A DNA stretch of 20,392 bases, taken from contig CBINFS010000056.1 of the NCBI GenBank assembly GCA_966250015.1, positions 1-20,392 on the forward strand. The letters run 5' to 3'. The notes beneath the pieces are model-generated. The model was not told the DNA's origin, did not search any database, and worked only from the letters and a program-made list of their open reading frames with translations. Below are positions 13,890 through 20,392 of the stretch, in pieces; position 1 is the stretch's first letter, and every line of letters begins with the position of its first letter. The translations under genes and the position numbers were made by a program. Origin of the DNA: CBINFS01 sp966250015. Lineage in GTDB: Bacteria; Bacteroidota; Rhodothermia; Rhodothermales; DASSAV01.

Positions 13890-15491
13890 ATGGCTACCTT
13901 CGACCTTTCATCTGAACCCTGGCTCCCGGTACTCGACGCGGGAGCTGACCTGCGCGACGGTCCCGACAGGCCGCTCGCACGGCGCGAGGTCGGGCTTCGT
14001 GAAGCCCTCCTCCGCGCACACGAAATCCGGGAGATTTACACAGACGCTCCCATCGAGACCATCGCGCTGAACCGGCTGCTCCTGGCCATCTTCATCGACG
14101 GCTTCCTCCCGGAGCCGGACGAGGAGGCCTGGCGCACCCTCTGGGAACGCGGCCGACTCGATTCGGACGCCGTCGAGCGCTACTTCAGCGATCCCGTCCG
14201 CGCAGATCGGTTCGACCTGCTCCATCCGGAGCGGCCGTTCTACCAGCACCCCGTCCCGCTCGCTAAAGAGCCTGCCCCGCTGAGCAAACTCTTCCACGCG
14301 GAGGGCAGCGGCAACAACGCCACGCTCTTCGGCCACGAGGTGGACCAACTCCCAAGCCTGCGTTCACTTGCCGAGGCTGCCCGCGGCGTCGTCTGTGCCC
14401 AGGCTGCCGCCGTCGGGGGCGGGGTCTCGAAGCCCTTTAACTTCTCCCACGGACCCCTCGTAGGATCGGCAGTTTTCTGGATCCGCGGACGGTCGCTCTT
14501 CGAGGCGCTGCTGCTCAACGCGCCGCCGGATCCGGATGCCCGCATGCGCTCCGGCTTCTCGAAAAACAACGACGAACCGGCCTGGCAGCGGCCGCTGCCG
14601 AACGTCCACGCACGTCGGCCCGTCGCGGGATACCTCGACTACCTTACCTGGCAGTCCCGCCGCCTGACGCTCGTGCCCGAGACCGACGAGAACGGCCGCT
14701 ACGGCGTGAGGACTGTCTACCTGACGCAGGGCGACAAGGACGACCCGGGCGTTACGAACGATCCACTCATGGCGACGGTGGTCCCGCAGGATAAGTCCAG
14801 GCCTCCTTTCCCGTACGGATTCCGGGTCAACCGGGTGCTCTGGCGGGATGCGACCACATTCTTCAAGCTCTTCCGGCCGGAGGATGGCGGCAGCCCCCGC
14901 ACGTTCTGGTGGCTGCACGAGTTCGCCGGTGAAGACGGCGACGCCGATCCATTCGCCGTAGACGTGTTCGGCCTGACCGGCGATAAAGCAAAGGTTTTGT
15001 TCTGGCGTCACGAGCGGATGCCCGTGTACCCTTCGCTGCTCGCCGAGGATGCCTCGCAGGGAGCGCTCCGCTTCCTGTCCCGCGCCCTCGAATTTGCCGA
15101 AGAGCAGCACAACGTGCTCAACGGTGCAGTCCGCACCACCGCCGAGTATCTGCTCTCCCCGCCCAAACCCGGAACAGACGAGGCTCCCAAAGCTGATAAG
15201 AAAGCGGTTACAAGCCTAACGGACGCCCTCGGCGCGAGCGGCCGCTACTGGGCGTCGCTCGAACCTGACTTCTACCGCCTGCTACAGCGGCTCGCGGCGG
15301 CGCCGGACGACGACGCCCGCCAGGCGTGCCTCTGGGAGTGGGCAGAGACTCTCTTCAGCGCCGCCCGGACCGCATTCAACCAGGCGACCGCGCACCTTGA
15401 CGAGGACGCCCGTCAGCTTCGCGCCGTCGCAGAGGGGGGCCGGCGCCTCGTACGAGTTCAGGAATACCGTGCTTACCGTGATACCCCTTAA
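13890..15491 (+). CDS. casA: Cascade large subunit Cas8e (CasA/Cse1)
   Basis: 533 residues, close to the usual 500-560 of the family. It is the large subunit of the type I-E Cascade complex: it recognises the PAM, starts unwinding of target DNA and recruits Cas3. The N-terminus FDLSSEPWLPVL is typical. The loop GNNATLFGHE (141-150) corresponds to the L1/PAM-sensing region, followed by the glycine-rich GGGVSKPFNFSHGPLVGS (176-193). The C-terminal 150 residues are helical, as in the four-helix bundle that contacts Cse2. It is the first gene of the Cascade operon, preceded by its own promoter, a palindrome and a crRNA-like gene, and followed by casB after 18 bp. A tiny frame (ATG at 13871, three codons) in its leader is probably incidental. 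Confidence 0.93.
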   Translation: MATFDLSSEPWLPVLDAGADLRDGPDRPLARREVGLREALLRAHEIREIYTDAPIETIALNRLLLAIFIDGFLPEPDEEAWRTLWERGRLDSDAVERYFSDPVRADRFDLLHPERPFYQHPVPLAKEPAPLSKLFHAEGSGNNATLFGHEVDQLPSLRSLAEAARGVVCAQAAAVGGGVSKPFNFSHGPLVGSAVFWIRGRSLFEALLLNAPPDPDARMRSGFSKNNDEPAWQRPLPNVHARRPVAGYLDYLTWQSRRLTLVPETDENGRYGVRTVYLTQGDKDDPGVTNDPLMATVVPQDKSRPPFPYGFRVNRVLWRDATTFFKLFRPEDGGSPRTFWWLHEFAGEDGDADPFAVDVFGLTGDKAKVLFWRHERMPVYPSLLAEDASQGALRFLSRALEFAEEQHNVLNGAVRTTAEYLLSPPKPGTDEAPKADKKAVTSLTDALGASGRYWASLEPDFYRLLQRLAAAPDDDARQACLWEWAETLFSAARTAFNQATAHLDEDARQLRAVAEGGRRLVRVQEYRAYRDTP

Positions 15492-15509
15492 ACAAGAAAT
15501 GGAGGCCGC

Positions 15510-16085
15510 ATGATGAACGAAACAGACACTCCTCCTCAACAATCGGCCGAAGAAGCCGCCGCTTCGTTTGTCGGGAAGCTCACCTGGATGAACCGTCAGG
15601 CCGTTGAGAAAGGCGACTCGGAGGCCCGCGCAAAGCTTGCCCGGCTGCGCCGCAGCCTTGGCGCGCGTGAGGTCTCAACCGCCGCCCTCAGCGACGTGGG
15701 CGCGTGGCTGCCTGATAAGCTCTCCGACGACCAGCTCGACGCCTACCTGCTGACGGCCGCCCTCTTCGCGCTCAACCCTCCACCCGCAAGCGATAAAAAA
15801 CTCGACGAACAGCGCCGGTGGACGTCGCTGGGCAGCACGCTGCGTGAGCTGCGCCGGAAGCTGAGCGCCGGCGCCGAAAGTCTCGACCGGCGCGTGACGG
15901 CCCTGCTCGACGCCGACCTGCCGGACCTCCCGTACCGCCTGCGACAGATCATCCAGATGCTCAAGAGCAACGGCCTCGCGCCGGACTACCGGCAGCTTCT
16001 GCTCGACCTGCTCCGGTGGGACGCCCCCACTCGAAGCGTCCAACGCCGCTGGGCACGCGACTACTGGACCGGCGAAACCAACTGA
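15510..16085 (+). CDS. casB: Cascade small subunit Cse2 (CasB/Cas11e)
   Basis: 191 residues, all-helical in appearance; family members are about 160-220. Two copies of Cse2 line the belly of Cascade and stabilise the R-loop and displaced strand. Supporting features are the N-terminal FVGKLTWMNRQAVEKGDSEARAKLARLRRSLG, with conserved basic residues, the DAYLLTAALFALNPP segment, and the C-terminal RWARDYWTGE, typical of Cse2. Two ATG codons are adjacent (15510 and 15513). The Shine-Dalgarno-like GGAGG at 15501-15505 is better spaced (7 nt) for the second, so the protein may start one residue later. It lies 18 bp after casA and 37 bp before cas7e in one operon. Confidence 0.9.
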   Translation: MMNETDTPPQQSAEEAAASFVGKLTWMNRQAVEKGDSEARAKLARLRRSLGAREVSTAALSDVGAWLPDKLSDDQLDAYLLTAALFALNPPPASDKKLDEQRRWTSLGSTLRELRRKLSAGAESLDRRVTALLDADLPDLPYRLRQIIQMLKSNGLAPDYRQLLLDLLRWDAPTRSVQRRWARDYWTGETN

Positions 16086-16122
16086 ACGACCATCCCCCTA
16101 ACCAAACCTCTTCATAGGAACC

Positions 16123-17340
16123 ATGAAAGTAGAACTTCACATCCTCCAGAGCTTCCCTCCTGCGAACCTCAACCGCGACGACACCGGCTCGCCCAAAGAC
16201 TGCGAGTTTGGAGGCGTCCGCCGGGGCCGGATCTCGTCGCAGTGCCTCAAGCGCAGCATCCGCAGGTCGGAGGCGTTCAAACAACACCTGGGCGACCGCA
16301 TCGCTGTCCGCACCAAAAAAAGTGCCGACGAGCTTAAGGACCGGCTCATCGGACAGCACGGCCTCGACAAGAACGAGGCGTGGGAGCTCGCCAAAGCCGT
16401 CACCGGCCACATGCTCGGCTGGGATGCGACGAAGGGTCCCAAAAAGGAAGGCCTCACCAAGGTGCTCTTTTACGTCGGCTACAACGAGCTCGACGCGCTG
16501 GCGGCGCTCGTCGCGGCGGACCAGAAACTGCGCGACGCCCTCCGTGCCAGCCAAGCCCTCGATGAGAACACATCGAAGGATAACCGCAAAAAGGTGGAAG
16601 ACGAGCTCAATAGCGCACTCGATGACGTCGTGAAGCGCTTCACCGGCGACCAGAAGGATCACGTCCGCGCCGTAGACATTGCCCTCTTCGGACGCATGCT
16701 CGCAGAGGTGCCCGGCATGAACATCGACGCCGCCTGCCAGGTGGCCCACGCCATCTCGACCAACAAGGTTGATATGGATTTCGACTACTTCACGGCGGTG
16801 GACGACCTGAACCCGAAAGAGGAGACCGGAGCCGGCATGATCGGCACCACCGGGTTCAACAGCTCGTGCTTCTACCGCTATGCGCTCGTCGACGCCGACC
16901 AGCTCGCCGAAAACCTCGGCGGAGACCGCGAGCTCGCCCTCGAAGGGATCCGGGCGTTCCTGAAGGCCAGCCTGTTCGCCATCCCGACGGGCAAGCAGAA
17001 CAGCTTTGCCGCGCAGACGCCTCCTTCGCTCTTCATGGCCGTCGTGCGGGAGGACGGTGCGATGCCGTGGTCGCTCGTGAACGCCTTCGTTAAGCCCGTC
17101 CGCCCGCCCCGACGCGACGACGACCCGAGCCTGGTGGAGGCCTCGATCAAACGCCTCGACGAGCACTGGGACAGCCTGGTCGACATGTACGGCGCCGACG
17201 GGACCCGCGTGTTCGTGAAGGTCGCGAAAGACGCCGGTGAGCTGACGCACCTGGCCAAGCATCAGGTGCCGACGGCGCAGGCCGTGATCGATTCCGTTGC
17301 CGAAGCACTCACACCGTGGGTGGGAGGCGCCCCGGCATGA
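16123..17340 (+). CDS. cas7e: Cascade backbone subunit Cas7e (CasC/Cse4)
   Basis: 405 residues, a little longer than the E. coli protein (363). Six copies form the Cascade backbone along the crRNA spacer. The N-terminus has the diagnostic sequence LHILQSFPPANLNRDDTG (5-22) followed by FGGVRRGRISSQCLKRSIRRS (29-49), the RNA-binding RAMP core. DIALFGRML and DAACQVAHAISTNKVDMDFDYFTAVDD in the middle, and TTGFNSSCFYRYA later, are also conserved in the family. A Shine-Dalgarno-like AGGAA precedes the ATG by a few bases. The stop TGA overlaps the cas5e ATG (ATGA), indicating translational coupling and matched stoichiometry control. Confidence 0.95.
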   Translation: MKVELHILQSFPPANLNRDDTGSPKDCEFGGVRRGRISSQCLKRSIRRSEAFKQHLGDRIAVRTKKSADELKDRLIGQHGLDKNEAWELAKAVTGHMLGWDATKGPKKEGLTKVLFYVGYNELDALAALVAADQKLRDALRASQALDENTSKDNRKKVEDELNSALDDVVKRFTGDQKDHVRAVDIALFGRMLAEVPGMNIDAACQVAHAISTNKVDMDFDYFTAVDDLNPKEETGAGMIGTTGFNSSCFYRYALVDADQLAENLGGDRELALEGIRAFLKASLFAIPTGKQNSFAAQTPPSLFMAVVREDGAMPWSLVNAFVKPVRPPRRDDDPSLVEASIKRLDEHWDSLVDMYGADGTRVFVKVAKDAGELTHLAKHQVPTAQAVIDSVAEALTPWVGGAPA

Positions 17341-18062
17341 CTTACACCCTGCTTATGCGCCTGACCGGGCCGATGCAGGCCTGGGGGCTCCAGAGCCGCT
17401 TCTCCATCCGGGACACCGCGCGCGAGCCGACCATGAGCGGCGTGGTGGGCCTCGTCTGCGCCGCCCTCGGCCGCCCGCGTGAGGACCCACTTGACGACCT
17501 CGCGGCGCTCCGCCTCGGCGTGCGCGTCGATCGCGAGGGGGCGGTACGCCGCGACTACCACACCGCCATGGACGTCGTCAAGGCGTCGGCCAAAATCAAG
17601 CCGGGCAAGCCGATCTCGGAAGCCGACCTGAAGGAAACCGAGCCGTCGGAGCGTTTCTACCTGGCCGACGCGTGGTTCATCGTCGGCCTCGAAAGCGACG
17701 ACCGCGCCCTGCTGGAGCGGATCGACGCCGCCCTGGCGAAGCCGCGCTGGCCGCTCGCGCTCGGCCGGAAGGCGTTCACACCCGGCCTGCCCGTCCACAT
17801 AGCGGCAAAAGGCCGGCCCTGCGGAATCGTCGAGGCGCCGCTGGTAGACGCCCTCGTCGGCTTCCGCGATCCGCACGAGCAGGCGCCCAAGGTCGACAGC
17901 CGGACGCGCTTCGTGGTAGACGGCCATGCCGCCACCGACAGGCTTGAAGTGGTCGCCGAACGCATGCAGCCGGACGTCCCGGTCTCGTTCCTCACTCGCC
18001 AGTTCCTTCCACGCCGCGTCGTCGTCGGCTACTACTCGTACGAAAACCATGTATCTCAGTAG
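17337..18062 (+). CDS. cas5e: Cascade subunit Cas5e (CasD)
   Basis: 241 residues from the ATG at 17337. A start seven codons upstream is possible, but this one gives the usual N-terminus and the ATGA overlap with cas7e, and GGGAGG (17322-17327) lies 9 nt before it. Cas5e caps the 5' handle of the crRNA. The diagnostic RLTGPMQAWG (8-17) is followed by RDTAREPTMSGVVGLVCAALG, the glycine-rich RAMP signature. DYHTAMDV and RFYLADAWFIVGLE follow, with LALGRKAFTPGLPV later, all typical of the family. It overlaps cas6e by 14 bp. Confidence 0.93.
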   Translation: MTYTLLMRLTGPMQAWGLQSRFSIRDTAREPTMSGVVGLVCAALGRPREDPLDDLAALRLGVRVDREGAVRRDYHTAMDVVKASAKIKPGKPISEADLKETEPSERFYLADAWFIVGLESDDRALLERIDAALAKPRWPLALGRKAFTPGLPVHIAAKGRPCGIVEAPLVDALVGFRDPHEQAPKVDSRTRFVVDGHAATDRLEVVAERMQPDVPVSFLTRQFLPRRVVVGYYSYENHVSQ

Positions 18063-18687
18063 ACTCATCCTCAATCCCCGCAATGCGGGCGCACGGCGGG
18101 ACGCAGCCCGGCCTTACGAGCTGCACCGGACGCTCGTGCGAATCCTCAACGGGGCGCCACGGGACGAGCGGCTCCTCTTCCGAATCGAGCCGGAGGCAGG
18201 TATGGGCGGACCGGTCGTCCTCGTGCAGACCGACACGACCCCGCCCGATTGGGAGCCGCTCCTGAAGAACGGCTACCTGCTGCGGGCCGACGGTCCGAAG
18301 CCCTTCACGCCCTCGCTCGCGCGGGGGGTGCGGCTGCGCTTTCGCCTCGTGGCAAACCCGGTCAAACGGATCAACGGCAAGCGCATCCCGCTCATCTTCG
18401 CCATGCACGCGGACGAGCAGGTGAAGACGTACACCGACTGGCTCCGACGCCAGGCGGAGCGGTGGGGCTTCCGCGTGCTCGAGGTGAGGGACGCCCCCTT
18501 CCGGACGGCTTCCAACCGGACGAAGCTGCCGGCCTACGAGAAGCACGAGATCCCGCACTTCGGCGTCCGCTTCGACGGATTGCTCGAAGTGGTGGACCCC
18601 GAGCTGCTCTCGTCGGCGCTCCGGAGGGGGATCGGCCCCGCCAAGGCCTTCGGCTTCGGCCTGCTCTCGCTCGCTCCTGCGTCGTAA
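18049..18687 (+). CDS. cas6e: crRNA endoribonuclease Cas6e (CasE/Cse3)
   Basis: 212 residues from the ATG at 18049, chosen because it gives the conserved MYLSRLIL start; the open frame begins further upstream inside cas5e. Cas6e cuts pre-crRNA at the base of the repeat hairpin and stays on the 3' end in Cascade. The catalytic histidine is H26 in YELHRTLV, matching H20 of the E. coli enzyme. RFRLVANPVKR in the middle and the C-terminal glycine-rich loop GIGPAKAFGFGLLSLAP (194-210) are diagnostic. The same enzyme would be expected to process the degenerate mini-array upstream of casA, whose hairpins keep the same stem. It is the last gene of the Cascade block; a 166-bp gap follows. Confidence 0.95.
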   Translation: MYLSRLILNPRNAGARRDAARPYELHRTLVRILNGAPRDERLLFRIEPEAGMGGPVVLVQTDTTPPDWEPLLKNGYLLRADGPKPFTPSLARGVRLRFRLVANPVKRINGKRIPLIFAMHADEQVKTYTDWLRRQAERWGFRVLEVRDAPFRTASNRTKLPAYEKHEIPHFGVRFDGLLEVVDPELLSSALRRGIGPAKAFGFGLLSLAPAS

Positions 18688-18853
18688 GGACGCGGCCCGG
18701 CGCACGTCCGGGTACGCTGCGTTCTTTGACATGCTGAGACACCACGGGAATGAGGCCGTGGCGGCAAGGCGATATCGGACGTGTCATGTCCGATTCTTCA
18801 GGGAGCCCGCTGTATGATTAACGGGCGCACTTACACCAACCGGAGACACCGCC
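18688..18853. other. cas6e-cas1 intergenic region with several hairpins
   Basis: This gap is long for a type I-E operon. It contains GGACG/CGTCC (18688 on), CCACGG/CCGTGG (18742-18761), a 9-bp stem with one G-T pair at 18774-18794, and GCCCG/CGGGC (18805-18826). None is followed by a T-run. A perfect -35-like TTGACA lies at 18726-18731 without a good -10, and TATGAT at 18812-18817 without a good -35. It may separate the expression of interference genes from the adaptation genes. Confidence 0.5.
18776..18792 (+). repeat. Second copy of the hairpin found upstream of cas3
   Basis: CGGACGTGTCATGTCCG matches the hairpin at 10602-10618 in 14 of 17 positions and retains the paired arms. Here the stem extends to ATCGGACGT / ATGTCCGAT (18774-18782 and 18786-18794). 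It lies in the gap before cas1. Confidence 0.5.
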
Positions 18854-19789
18854 ATGATGCCTCATTCCTACCGCGATCTGCCGAAGATACGCGACTCCCT
18901 CTCTTACCTCTACTTCGAGTACGGCCGCATCGAGCAGTCGCAGCTCGGGGTGGAGTACGTCAACAAGCAGGGACGCACCCTCCTCCCCATCGCAGGCCTG
19001 ACGACGTTGATGCTGGGGCCTGGCACCACCATAACGCACGCCGCCGTGCGCAGCCTGGCCCGCACCGGCTGCCTGGTCATCTGGTGCGGTGAGGAGGGGG
19101 TGCGCTTCTACGCTCAGGGCATAGGCGAGACGCACAAAGCCTACAAGCTCATGCAACAGGCCGCTCTTTCGTCCGATCCCGACCGCCGGATGCAGGTGGT
19201 GGACCGCATGTACCGGCTCCGCTTCAGCAGCCGGCTCCCGGAGGGTCTCACGATCGAGCAGGTCCGTGGCTTCGAAGGCAGGCGGGTGCGGGATGCCTAC
19301 GCCGAGGCAGCCGCCCGCTACGGCGTTCGATGGAGCGGAAGGCAGTACGACCGCGACAACTGGGACCAGTCCGACCCGCTCAACAGGGCGCTCTCGGCGG
19401 CCAACGCCTGCCTCAACGGGATCGCCCACGCGGCGATCCTCTCGGCAGGCTACAGCCCCGGCCTCGGCTTCATCCATCAGGGCAAGCAGCTCGCCTTCGT
19501 CTACGACGTCGCCGACCTCTACAAAACGAAGCTGACGGTGCCGGTGGCCTTCGCCACGGTGGCCGACGTCAACAACGGCCTCGTCGAGCCGTCGCGCCTC
19601 GAAATGGAGGTCCGCAGACGCTGCCGGCAGGCGTTCCGCAACCTCAGGCTGCTCGTCCGCATCGTGCCGGACATCGACCTCCTGCTCGACCTGGACACCG
19701 AGCTGCTCCCGGACGGCTTCGATCCCGACGACGACCCCGCCCTTCCGACGCCCTGGTGGATGCCCCCGGCAGGAGGTGACGGACGATGA
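18854..19789 (+). CDS. cas1: CRISPR integrase Cas1 (type I-E)
   Basis: 311 residues, normal length. With Cas2, Cas1 integrates new spacers at the leader end of the array. Metal-binding residues are all in place and even keep the E. coli numbering: E141 in RGFEGRRVRDAY, H208 in GFIHQGK, and D218/D221 in FVYDVADLYK. The N-terminal beta-sandwich contains LPIAGLTTLMLGPGTTITHAA, and the SDPLNRALSAANACLNGI helix is typical. GGAG at 18842-18845 precedes the ATG at suitable distance; a second ATG follows immediately. The C-terminal tail beyond about 285 is acidic and proline-rich. Its stop overlaps the cas2 ATG. Confidence 0.96.
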   Translation: MMPHSYRDLPKIRDSLSYLYFEYGRIEQSQLGVEYVNKQGRTLLPIAGLTTLMLGPGTTITHAAVRSLARTGCLVIWCGEEGVRFYAQGIGETHKAYKLMQQAALSSDPDRRMQVVDRMYRLRFSSRLPEGLTIEQVRGFEGRRVRDAYAEAAARYGVRWSGRQYDRDNWDQSDPLNRALSAANACLNGIAHAAILSAGYSPGLGFIHQGKQLAFVYDVADLYKTKLTVPVAFATVADVNNGLVEPSRLEMEVRRRCRQAFRNLRLLVRIVPDIDLLLDLDTELLPDGFDPDDDPALPTPWWMPPAGGDGR

Positions 19790-20088
19790 CCATCATGATC
19801 CTCGAACGCGTCGCACCCTCCATTCGGGGCGACCTGAGCCGGTGGATGATCGAAGTGAAGGCCGGCGTCTTCGTCGGTCACCTTTCGGGATTGGTGCGCG
19901 ACAACCTGTGGCAACGTTGCCTGAAGCTTTGCGAAAAAGATGAGGGCACGCTCGTGCAGATCTGGACCACGAACAACGAGCAGGGCTTCGATCTGCGCGT
20001 CTCCAACCCGAAAGGACGGATCCCGATCCAGTGCGAAGACGTGTGGCTCGTGATGGTCCCCGACCCTGACCCGGGACGCGAACCCTAA
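19786..20088 (+). CDS. cas2: Cas2, type I-E (CT1978 family)
   Basis: 100 residues. Cas2 forms the central dimer of the Cas1-Cas2 integration complex. The sequence fits the I-E branch: MTIMILERVAPSIRGDLSRW, then EVKAGVFVGHLSGLVRDNLW, then IWTTNNEQGFDLRVSNPKGR and an end CEDVWLVMVPDP. A strong Shine-Dalgarno AGGAGGTGA (19771-19779) precedes the ATG by 6 nt, inside the cas1 3' end, and the ATGA overlap couples the two genes. Only 48 bp and an intrinsic terminator separate its stop from the first CRISPR repeat. Confidence 0.93.
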   Translation: MTIMILERVAPSIRGDLSRWMIEVKAGVFVGHLSGLVRDNLWQRCLKLCEKDEGTLVQIWTTNNEQGFDLRVSNPKGRIPIQCEDVWLVMVPDPDPGREP

Positions 20089-20136
20089 ACGCCGGGATGC
20101 CGAACATTTTCGGCTTTTTTATTATCATTTGTTAGA
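20089..20136 (+). promoter_or_regulatory. CRISPR leader (48 bp, unusually short)
   Basis: The space between cas2 and the first repeat is the leader side, judged from repeat polarity (CCCC first, GATGAACCG last, as in E. coli). Most of it is a terminator; only 16 AT-rich bases follow the T-run. A TATTAT (20120-20125) and a TATCATTTG (20122-20130, one base off the TAnnTTTG form) could serve as the array's promoter, with transcription starting near the first repeat. No good -35/-33 element is evident. Confidence 0.5.
20099..20120 (+). terminator. Intrinsic terminator between cas2 and the CRISPR array
   Basis: GCCGAA (20099-20104), loop CATT, TTCGGC (20109-20114), then six T (20115-20120). This is a compact perfect stem with U-run directly after cas2. 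It should stop the cas mRNA before the array, so the array needs its own promoter in the remaining 16 bp or within the terminator. Confidence 0.7.
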
Positions 20137-20392
20137 CCTATCCCCGCACCCGTGGGGATGAACCGACGGTGGAGCGCACGGGTGACGGCAGTGGAATCCT
20201 ATCCCCGCACCCGTGGGGATGAACCGTACGCGGCAGTGATTGATCCGTCAAAGATACTCCTATCCCCGCACCCGTGGGGATGAACCGCCGTGTCCGTGTC
20301 CCTTGTCGCCTCTCCCGTTCCTATCCCCGCACCCGTGGGGATGAACCGGTTGGTTCTGGCTACGTAGTTGGCGTCCTCTGCCTATCCCCGCA
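20137..20392 (+). CRISPR. Type I-E CRISPR array, truncated by window end
   Basis: Four complete 29-bp repeats start at 20137, 20198, 20259 and 20320, and a fifth begins at 20381 and is cut at the edge; the period is exactly 61 bp, giving four 32-bp spacers. The repeat starts CCTATCCCCGCACCC and ends GTGGGGATGAACCG, with the Cas6e stem CCCCGC / GTGGGG (one G-U pair). The visible copies are identical, including the leader-proximal one, which suggests a maintained array. Spacers differ from one another; origins cannot be told without a search. crRNAs would carry the 5' handle AUGAACCG. Confidence 0.98.

Overview
The window looks like a piece of a GC-rich Bacteroidota-type chromosome, most likely the Rhodothermia/Rhodothermales branch. 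This is inferred from a TonB-dependent receptor with a carboxypeptidase-like N-terminal domain, a PorV/PorQ-family outer-membrane protein, a secreted protein with a type IX secretion (T9SS)-like C-terminal domain, and a TTG-N20-TAnnTTTG promoter of the Bacteroidota kind. No species can be named from the sequence alone.

Left part (1-6201, minus strand, GC-rich): a probable uptake locus in transcription order receptor, T9SS-type secreted protein, PorV-like protein, then the first 18 codons of a probable membrane transporter cut by the window edge. Upstream of the receptor are two copies of a 14-bp sequence in opposite orientation, each containing the palindrome CAAACGTTTG. They look like LacI-family operators, so the locus is probably controlled by a sugar-type regulator.

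Middle part (about 6420-10800, partly AT-rich, accessory): a Schlafen/AlbA_2-type ATP-binding protein, three small secreted or lipoprotein genes of unknown role, and an IS3-family element with internal deletions (10026-10403). The last still shows the orfA tail with its A7 slippery site, the start and end of orfB, and both terminal repeats. About 400 bp without a convincing gene follow, including an 11-bp perfect inverted repeat just before cas3.

Right part (10803-20392, plus strand): a complete type I-E CRISPR-Cas locus, cas3 - casA(cas8e) - casB(cse2) - cas7e - cas5e - cas6e - cas1 - cas2, followed by an array of identical 29-bp repeats and 32-bp spacers (exact 61-bp period) that runs off the window. 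Active-site motifs are intact in Cas3, Cas6e and Cas1, so the system looks functional.

The most interesting element is in the 258-bp gap between cas3 and casA. On the minus strand lies a miniature degenerate CRISPR unit: a 21/29 repeat copy ending TTGAACCG, a 23-nt pseudo-spacer, and a second, more decayed repeat (17/29) whose hairpin is followed by T5. The first 11 nt of the pseudo-spacer exactly match a site in the presumed casA promoter, and that site is preceded by AAG, the canonical type I-E PAM. The site overlaps the -7 box and lies in a perfect 9-bp palindrome. This is the architecture of a crRNA-like autoregulator (CreR, or the CreA antitoxin of CreTA): Cascade loaded with this short guide should bind and repress the promoter of its own operon without a full match. 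No toxin gene is visible, so CreR-type autoregulation is the favoured reading. The motifs are read directly from the sequence; the function is inference.
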